DNA from: Lucifuga dentata
Lineage: Eukaryota > Chordata > Actinopteri > Ophidiiformes > Bythitidae
Reading direction: 5' to 3'
Assembly (NCBI GenBank): GCA_014773175.1
Contig: VXCM01000213.1
Coordinates: 62,001 to 126,000 of the forward strand
DNA: 64,000 bases
The notes beneath the pieces are model-generated. The model ran no database searches and was not told the origin of the DNA. It worked only from the letters and a program-made list of their open reading frames with translations. Below are positions 59,701 through 64,000 of the stretch, in pieces. Each line of letters begins with the position of its first letter. Within the stretch, counting starts at the first letter, position 1. Position numbers and translations under genes: made by a program.

Positions 59701-62436
59701 ATGCTACAGAGTAAGTAGAATGCATAATCTAGCTGTGTCAAATTGTCAGATACATGATGTGATCTGTTCTACATTATTAGAGCTTTTACATGTAACCGAG
59801 CTCGGCATTTATTGACAAAGAATTTGAGAAATTGCTTTGTTGTTGGATTTACGTGGTTCCCTTTTCTTAAGAAATGCATTGAGCTCCATATAATATGACC
59901 GTCAGAGGATTCTCTGGGCTAAACTGTACCCGTCTCCTGTGATCTGTTCAGGAGATGATGTGAGGAGGTATGTGGCAGGACCACCGGGACCGCAAGGACC
60001 ACCAGGACAACCAGGACAACCAGGGGCAGCGGGTGCTTCAGGAGGAACTATAGCCAATTACAACGTGCAGGAGATCGCCTCGTATGTCTTCAGAATCATG
60101 AACGGTGAGCACATCTACATCTGTTTAGATAATTGACTGACCTGAAATAACTTCATAAACCTTACTAGATTTGAAAGCAGCAAACTGAAACTTTCATCTT
60201 ACGATGCTTTTATTTTGTCATCTTCAGAGAGGGGGATGACTGGAGGTCAGCCTGGGCCACCAGGTCCCCGCGGGCCTCCAGGTCCAGCAGGTCCTGGCTT
60301 TGCTACTGCCAGGATTGACTATTCTGCACTGATGAGAAGTAAGAACCTTCTTCTTACTTTGCACACTTACATTCTCTAAACTTGTCTTTCCAGGAGAGTT
60401 AAAGGACCATGCCAACATTTTTGGCTCCTTAGCTTACATGTGGTTTACATGTATTTGAAATTATTGCTGATCATTTTTTAATGCATACTGTTGTGTTTTA
60501 AATACTTCCAATCAGCCATTGGTTTCCAAGATGCAAACATGGAAAGAAACACTTTCAAAGCACCGAGAAAACTTAGTGATAAATAACGCAGAGTCGCTTA
60601 CTCACCATCTTCCTCCACTTCCTCAGACTCAGAATTCCATGACATGATTAGCCGCTCAGCTTCACAACCTGGCCCACCTGGTGTCCCAGGACTGCCTGGC
60701 CCTCCCGGCCCCCAGGGGCCTCCTGGAGTGTCCTCTTCGTATGGGGGTGTGGGTGGTGGCTACAGCTTAGAGGACGTCCAGCGTTATCTGCACAGTGAGT
60801 ATGAAGATGCTGAAACCCCAACATTCAAGTCTTCCTCATCTTGCTGTGCACTTTCATAAATTAGAATGCCAATAAAACTGACTTAAATCTTTTGCAGGTT
60901 CTGGGTTCAGAGGTCTTCCTGGCCCTCCTGGTCCTCAGGGACCACCAGGGCCACCAGGCAGTTCCAGTGGAGTGATTTCCTACAGTGGAAACTTCCCTCG
61001 GGACGCCATCCGCTCTGAACTCCAGCAGTATCTGTCCAGTAAGCTCTCAGGCCATAAAGCAGCCATGCCGTTCATATCAGTGCAGACGAGAAAAGATATC
61101 ACAGATGAATGCTATTTTTAGGTGAGAGCGTTCGGAGTGCCATCACAGGACCTCCAGGGCCCGCAGGACCAATGGGCCAAAAAGGAGATCGTGGTGAGCC
61201 GGGTTACATCCAGACCTACACGCACAGCCAGAGCTACTCTCAGAGTGACCCTCGACGCAGCTCTGAGCGCCGTGACATCGATGTCAGCAAGTTGACAGAG
61301 ACGCTGGACTACTCCAACGTCGCCGCAAAAGTTTCCGATTACATCAAGAGTAAGTAGAATACTGCAAGAATTTGGATACTGTTTAATAACACAACTAGTA
61401 TGACTCCTGAAAGCTTTGCTTATACTCAGGAGGAGATATCTGAGATAACACTGCTAGATCTGTTACATGGCAGATTTTCCCTTTAAACAGGACATTATGT
61501 GTTTTGATGAAAGACATGTAACTGAATGACAAAGTACCAATAACCCTCCTCTAGACCAGGGTCTGCTGCAGGACTATCTGGTTCACGGTTCCTGGAGATC
61601 AAATGTAAGAGCAATTCAAGGACCTGCTGGTCCACCTGGTCCCCCCGGCCCCCCTGGCTACAGCCGTGTCTTCGCAGCCTACGGCAACATCACAGCTGAC
61701 CTCATGGACTTCTTCAGAAGTAACGATTAAATTTGACTTTTTCCTATAAATTATTTAAATTTATATAAATCTTAGATGGACCATGAATCTGCCTTTCCTT
61801 CTCTCATAGCCTATGGCACCGTCCCAGGCCCAACAGGAAGACCTGGTGAAAAGGGAGAAAGAGGGTACGCTGGACCCAAAGGAGAAAAGGGTACGGTCAA
61901 ACGGAACACTGAGCGAACTGTAAGCATGTATAAAGTTAATACTCAAGAAGGTCTACGTACATCGAAGGACATGTTGCCTCCATGTCAAATAAAAACACGA
62001 GTCTTTTTTTAATTATACAACACATTTTTGCTCTCACTTTTTCAAAATCTCAACATTAGATCTATCACAAGTGTGAAACCACGGAGGGCCCGGAGGCTGC
62101 AGGTTTTCAGTCCAACCAAAAATACAACCGCTGATTGAAATGAACCTGGAGGGTTTGGTTAGACTGGAAACCTGCAGTCTTTCAGCCTTCCATGGAACTG
62201 GTTTGACCCCATCTGTCCCATCAAAAAAGAACTTTTACGTTTTCAACTGGGATCCTGCCAACCAGGAAGAACACAGATTAAGATAATCGAAACTTCTTTG
62301 TGGCCAGGGTGGTGTAGCTGTAATGTCAGCGTGGAGAGACTGAGCCTTGTCTGAGTTTTCTGTCGTGTTTACAGGCGATCCTGGACGTCCGGGCGTACCA
62401 GGACTACCAGGAACACACTATCCAAATTCCACATAG
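39516..62436 (+). CDS. col17a1: collagen alpha-1(XVII) chain
   Basis: A 54-exon model gives about 1811 residues (human COL17A1 is 1497) after discounting 62 duplicated bases in exon 16. Every intron is phase 1, which keeps collagen Gly codons split as G/GN. COL17A1 (BP180) is a type II transmembrane collagen of hemidesmosomes. Its cytoplasmic N-terminus binds plectin, BP230 and integrin beta-4, and its ectodomain trimer anchors basal epithelium to basement membrane. Conserved landmarks: [51 protein letters not shown], a Cys/Trp-rich juxtamembrane segment and poly-Leu helix, then interrupted Gly-X-Y blocks and [12 protein letters not shown] near the end. Unusual features are the 9-residue repeat array, the Gly/Thr-rich linker and the ambiguous tail frame. 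Confidence 0.95.
39660..40178 (+). mobile_element. TTAA-bounded inverted-repeat element (copy F)
   Basis: TTAAAGGACCACACTGATGA at the left and TCACCAGTGTGGTCCTTTAA at the right are inverted repeats, both with TTAA. The interior GGGACCATATTCCCTG block is inverted relative to copy B. Non-coding. Confidence 0.8.
41152..41345 (+). mobile_element. left-end fragment of TTAA-bounded element (copy G)
   Basis: It starts TTAAAGGACCATACTTTTG and continues through the CCCAACAAATACTACTTG and AGGTGATACCACCTTAAAG family blocks. The right terminus is absent. Confidence 0.65.
45266..45593 (+). mobile_element. TTAA-bounded element (copy H)
   Basis: TTAAAGGGCTATACCGATGA at the left and TCACTGGTATGGTCCTTTTA at the right. 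The right TTAA has mutated. The interior is shortened compared with copy B. Confidence 0.7.
45717..45740. repeat. (GT)12 directly before the col17a1 exon 8 acceptor
   Basis: Twelve GT units run up to TTTGCAG, so most of the expected pyrimidine tract of this intron is UG repeat. Confidence 0.9.
46351..46487 (+). pseudogene. 5S rRNA-derived pseudogene with foldback 5' end
   Basis: From about 46372 the sequence follows vertebrate 5S rRNA to its 3' end: CCCTGAACACACCTGATCTC, CCGATCTCGGAAG, a box A-like AGTTTAGCAGGGTTGGGCCT, GGTTAGTACTTTGATGGGAG, and a box C-like AGGAATACCAGGTGCTGTAA. It has point changes and a 10-base duplication (CAATCTCATC). Immediately upstream, 46351-46370 is the reverse complement of the 5S 5' end (CAGGCGTGTTCAGGGTGGTA). 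It ends 56 bp before the col17a1 exon 9 acceptor. Too altered to be a working 5S gene. Confidence 0.85.
46570..47052 (+). repeat. col17a1: seventeen 27-bp repeats encoding K-S-G-Q-Y-D nonapeptides
   Basis: Within exon 9, 161 codons are built from 9-residue units of the form [LVM]-K-S-G-Q-[YF]-D-x-[SG], with one degenerate 8-residue unit (ETGLYDSN) after the first. Units alternate between L-initial and V/M-initial types, giving a 54-bp dimer. Units 6-9 (46729-46836) and 10-13 (46837-46944) form a 108-bp higher-order duplication, both starting LKSGQYATG. The last unit (VRSGQYDSV) runs into [11 protein letters not shown], the part that aligns with the single copy in mammals. The frame is intact throughout and each unit keeps one Lys/Arg and one aromatic residue. 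Confidence 0.95.
47701..47762. repeat. (TG)31 abutting the col17a1 exon 11 acceptor
   Basis: Thirty-one perfect TG units, then TACACAG/GG. The repeat ends 7 bp before the exon, leaving no ordinary pyrimidine tract. Confidence 0.95.
48358..49115 (+). mobile_element. TTAA-bounded element with internal duplication (copy I)
   Basis: TTAAAGGACCATAATGGCCA at the left, GATCGCCAGTATGGTCCTTTAA-type end at the right, with TTAA at both edges. An interior segment (about 48547-48735) is repeated in diverged form from 48739, beginning GATAGGTAAT in both. It ends 70 bp upstream of col17a1 exon 12. Confidence 0.8.
49348..50265 (+). other. col17a1: col17a1 intron 12
   Basis: No exon. Besides the assembly duplication, 49886-49950 contains TATTTATATAGCACATTTCATACACAAGG-like and AAAGTGCTTTACA blocks, resembling the 3' part of a widespread fish retroelement; the family was not determined. 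Confidence 0.5.
49517..49647. other. assembly join: 65-bp exact duplication around N 49582
   Basis: Bases 49517-49581 and 49583-49647 are identical, including a 13-A run, and are separated by one N. This is best read as an unmerged contig overlap in col17a1 intron 12. Confidence 0.85.
50925..51068 (+). other. col17a1: col17a1 exon 15 (membrane anchor)
   Basis: Encodes residues 636-683. A Gly-rich turn is followed by a Cys/Trp cluster ([14 protein letters not shown]), as in mammals where the cysteines can be palmitoylated, then a 24-residue helix ([21 protein letters not shown]). There is no cleavable signal peptide: the protein is inserted N-inside by this anchor. The Leu run is encoded partly by a (CTC)n tract. 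Confidence 0.92.
51069..52309 (+). other. col17a1: col17a1 intron 15
   Basis: About 1.2 kb, AT-rich, with nothing recognised. Confidence 0.6.
52310..52947 (+). other. col17a1: col17a1 exon 16 (extracellular linker, Gly/Thr/Ser-rich)
   Basis: It opens with the conserved coiled-coil start [17 protein letters not shown] found at the beginning of mammalian NC16A. It then departs into about 110 residues of G, T, S, A and Y, with a 60-bp DNA repeat (20 residues, [20 protein letters not shown] type) at 52581 and 52641. It closes with a helical segment ([20 protein letters not shown]) before the first Gly-X-Y block. A 61-bp exact duplication around N 52755 (52694-52754 and 52756-52816) adds 62 bases and breaks the frame. 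Removing it restores 576 nt and phase 1 at both ends. Confidence 0.85.
52694..52816. other. col17a1: assembly join: 61-bp exact duplication around N 52755
   Basis: Identical 61-base blocks on both sides of a single N inside a coding exon. The extra 62 bases shift the frame, and removing them restores it, so this is very likely an unmerged contig overlap and not a mutation. Confidence 0.9.
53029..61890 (+). other. col17a1: col17a1 exons 17-53 (interrupted collagenous ectodomain)
   Basis: Exon coordinates: 53029-53070, 53159-53185, 53282-53308, 53426-53479, 53566-53661, 53769-53804, 53958-53984, 54625-54669, 54739-54774, 54868-54894, 54985-55038, 55460-55495, 56053-56124, 56234-56260, 56351-56386, 56480-56515, 56609-56689, 56831-56866, 56958-57050, 57137-57208, 57346-57396, 57698-57757, 57889-57948, 58058-58084, 58252-58302, 58495-58581, 59013-59051, 59174-59299, 59393-59512, 59591-59710, 59952-60104, 60228-60338, 60627-60794, 60898-61038, 61122-61349, 61555-61719, 61810-61890. 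All lengths are multiples of 3, mostly of 9 in the first part. Exons 17-43 give nearly continuous Gly-X-Y; exons 44-52 alternate short [10 protein letters not shown] blocks with amphipathic helical interruptions such as [21 protein letters not shown] and [10 protein letters not shown]. Confidence 0.88.
60399..60550 (+). mobile_element. left-end fragment of TTAA-bounded element (copy J)
   Basis: TTAAAGGACCATGCC at the start and the family block CAGCCATTGGTTTCC inside, but no right terminus. It lies in a col17a1 intron. Confidence 0.6.
62097..62177. repeat. 24-bp inverted repeat in the last col17a1 coding intron
   Basis: 62097-62120 (CTGCAGGTTTTCAGTCCAAC...) and 62154-62177 (...AGACTGGAAACCTGCAG) are complementary with two mismatches around a 33-base loop. 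It is probably a small foldback transposon relic. Confidence 0.7.
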
Positions 62437-62606
62437 ACTGCAGAAGCGGGATATGGGTAAGATATCTGAAGCGTTAGTCGGCTAATTGAACAAGTGTGTA
62501 ATACAACACACACACGTAACTGATACTTAAATATTTTTTCCACACTTCAGGAGACGACTTGGTTGATCGTCATCAGAAGCGACACCGTCGAGCCAATGGC
62601 GGCTAA
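62375..62606 (+). other. col17a1: col17a1 terminal exons and alternative tail frame
   Basis: In the collagen frame, exon 54 (62375-62436) ends [14 protein letters not shown] then TAG at 62434-62436. The exon continues to a strong donor (ATATGG/GTAAGA, 62456), and another exon starts at 62551 after CACACTTCAG. Read one base later, the sequence stays open across this junction to TAA 62604-62606 and ends in a basic tail containing DRHQKRHRRANGG. Mammalian COL17A1 also ends in a basic run. Either the stop is real and the last exon is 3' UTR, or one extra base has been introduced upstream. Confidence 0.55.
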
Positions 62607-62741
62607 GCATCACGTACTACTGTATCATGTTCTATTTGATATTTGTTTTGTCTGTTTTGAAGTATTAAACTGTAGCAGTGCAAGTCGAAGAAAACGCTCT
62701 TTATTCCTGCCTGTTGAAAAGGAGTCAGAGGTATTCAGGAA

Positions 62742-62747
62742 AATAAA
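62742..62747 (+). terminator. col17a1: polyadenylation signal of col17a1
   Basis: AATAAA 306 bp after the TAG stop in the collagen frame. Further AATAAA hexamers occur near 63449 and 63699, so longer 3' ends are possible. Confidence 0.45.
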
Positions 62748-64000
62748 ATGCATCAGCTTATGTAGAAGCCTGGATTTAGCTGCTGGTCAGTGTTTTCTGA
62801 CACAGATTATTTTCATAATTACACATGCAGGTGTATAATCTTTATTTTGCTTATATGGAAGCTTGCATTGAAGCTTTTTTTTTTTTTTTTTTTTTNACTG
62901 CTTGTGTGACACGAGTGTCTGGTGTATTTTTTTTTTTGTATTTGAGGATTATATTGTATTGAGGATTGTAAGTATTAGATGCTGTTAATGTTTTATCCAG
63001 GTAACCATATCAATATTTGTTGAAAGCCTTCAATATTGTCATATTACTACCATAATACTCAGTTAAATCAAGGGCAAAATCCAGTCATTTTATAAAGATT
63101 CATATAAAGCATTTCTTCATCATTCATCATCATCATCATCTGACACAGTCCCAGTCAATGAGGGTTGTGCAGTAGGGGAATTGGGGTGGGATTATGATTT
63201 TGTTTACTCTGTTACATTCAAGGCCAATTTACTTGAAAGGTTTGTTGAGTGAAACTTGGATAATGACTAGGAAATGACTGATTGGATTGTATATTTTTGT
63301 ATAGGAGCGCACTGAAATTCATATATTTTCTTTATACCTTAAATGTTGGTAAAAAAAATTTGATTATGAATTATAAATCGTTCCCATAGTATGTTTGACA
63401 TACCTGAACTATTGACCAAAGGTCAATATATATGAAAGACGCAAAAAAATAAATCTATTTTTGGACTTACGAGTCTTGATATTTGTATTACTTGTACATT
63501 TTAAACAGATATTAAAACAATTTCATTCAAGATTAAAATGGCAAATAAACAGTGAATATTTTATTTACAACAAAAATGTCCATTTTTAAAGACATTTTAA
63601 ATACATTTGATCTGACATCAAAAATGCATATACTAAGAATATTCAATGTGGTTGAATGACAACGTATCAACACATCAAAATGCTGCAATTTAACAAAATA
63701 AAAATTCTGAAATCTGTTGGGAGTATGGTGTTATTCATCGACATTTTCTAACAACCCCAACAACAATCCAGCATTCATGACATTTTTCATGACATTCTGT
63801 CTCCCACTTCTGTGAGAAAACACACTAATGTTAGAATATATATAGAACCTCGCATACAGAAAATACAATGTGCACGAATGATATGCAGCGGCAAAATAAA
63901 CTAACCGAAATATGGTCTTTTTTTTTTATTTTGAGCCATCAGTATTTTGTTCTTATAAAACACAGAAAGACGTGCAATTGGATTCATCTTCATAACACTG
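62748..64000. other. downstream flank of col17a1
   Basis: No coding frame is supported. It holds a poly-T assembly join (N 62896), a short (CAT)n run at about 63120-63139, and AT-rich sequence. The end could belong to the 3' UTR of a convergent neighbour, since SLK adjoins COL17A1 in mammals as I recall, but nothing in the bases proves it. Confidence 0.5.

Noticed and set aside
62563..62838. Plus-strand 91-residue frame beyond col17a1
   Set aside because: It begins in the last col17a1 exon in a frame without collagen or basic-tail character, has no upstream continuity and runs through the probable 3' UTR.
1..64000. CRISPR arrays, operons, tRNA genes, prophage or plasmid features
   Set aside because: None is visible. 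Spliced vertebrate genes fill the window and all tandem repeats are microsatellites or protein-coding repeats.

Overview
This window is animal nuclear DNA, almost certainly from a teleost fish and probably a percomorph, though the species cannot be named. The evidence is large genes with many GT-AG introns, long AT-rich introns, dinucleotide microsatellites, short inverted-repeat elements, and a gene order that matches a known vertebrate block. From left to right it holds ch25h (minus strand), itprip (plus), an omega-class glutathione transferase gsto1 (minus), cfap43 (plus), sfr1 (minus) and col17a1 (plus). As I recall, ITPRIP, GSTO, CFAP43, SFR1 and COL17A1 are also contiguous on human chromosome 10q, so this is conserved synteny and not an accessory island. 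There is no CRISPR array, operon or defence island, and I do not claim a new multi-gene system.

Layout: 1-1800 is mostly non-coding, with a large foldback and a diverged duplication. 1800-2699 is the intronless ch25h, whose upstream region carries a TATA box, an NF-kB-type site and a triple IRF half-site array. 4955-8844 holds itprip, with a 5' exon that creates a small upstream ORF across the splice junction. 10418-13736 is gsto1 in six exons (239 residues). About 300 bp with an RFX-type X-box separates it head-to-head from cfap43. cfap43 runs 14039-30496 in 38 exons whose phases all agree (1646 residues). sfr1 (30755-32032, three exons, 224 residues) ends tail-to-tail against cfap43. col17a1 (39516-62436) can be modelled in 54 coding exons. 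All its introns are phase 1, and it gives about 1811 residues once one assembly duplication is discounted.

The most unusual biology is in col17a1. Its cytoplasmic domain carries an in-frame array of seventeen 9-residue repeats around a K-S-G-Q-Y-D core, apparently grown from one ancestral unit. The segment just outside the membrane, where mammals have the NC16A linker, is a Gly/Thr/Ser-rich low-complexity repeat. The reading frame at the extreme C-terminus is ambiguous by one base. A UG-repeat directly abuts one 3' splice site, and a 5S rRNA-derived foldback sits next to the repeat exon. A family of inverted-repeat elements bounded by TTAA occurs at least ten times, mainly in cfap43 and col17a1 introns.

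Twelve single-N positions mark assembly joins. Three are flanked by exact 61-66 bp duplications and look like unmerged contig overlaps; one of them falsely breaks the col17a1 reading frame. All gene models were built by reading the sequence and checking codon phase by hand, with no database search.
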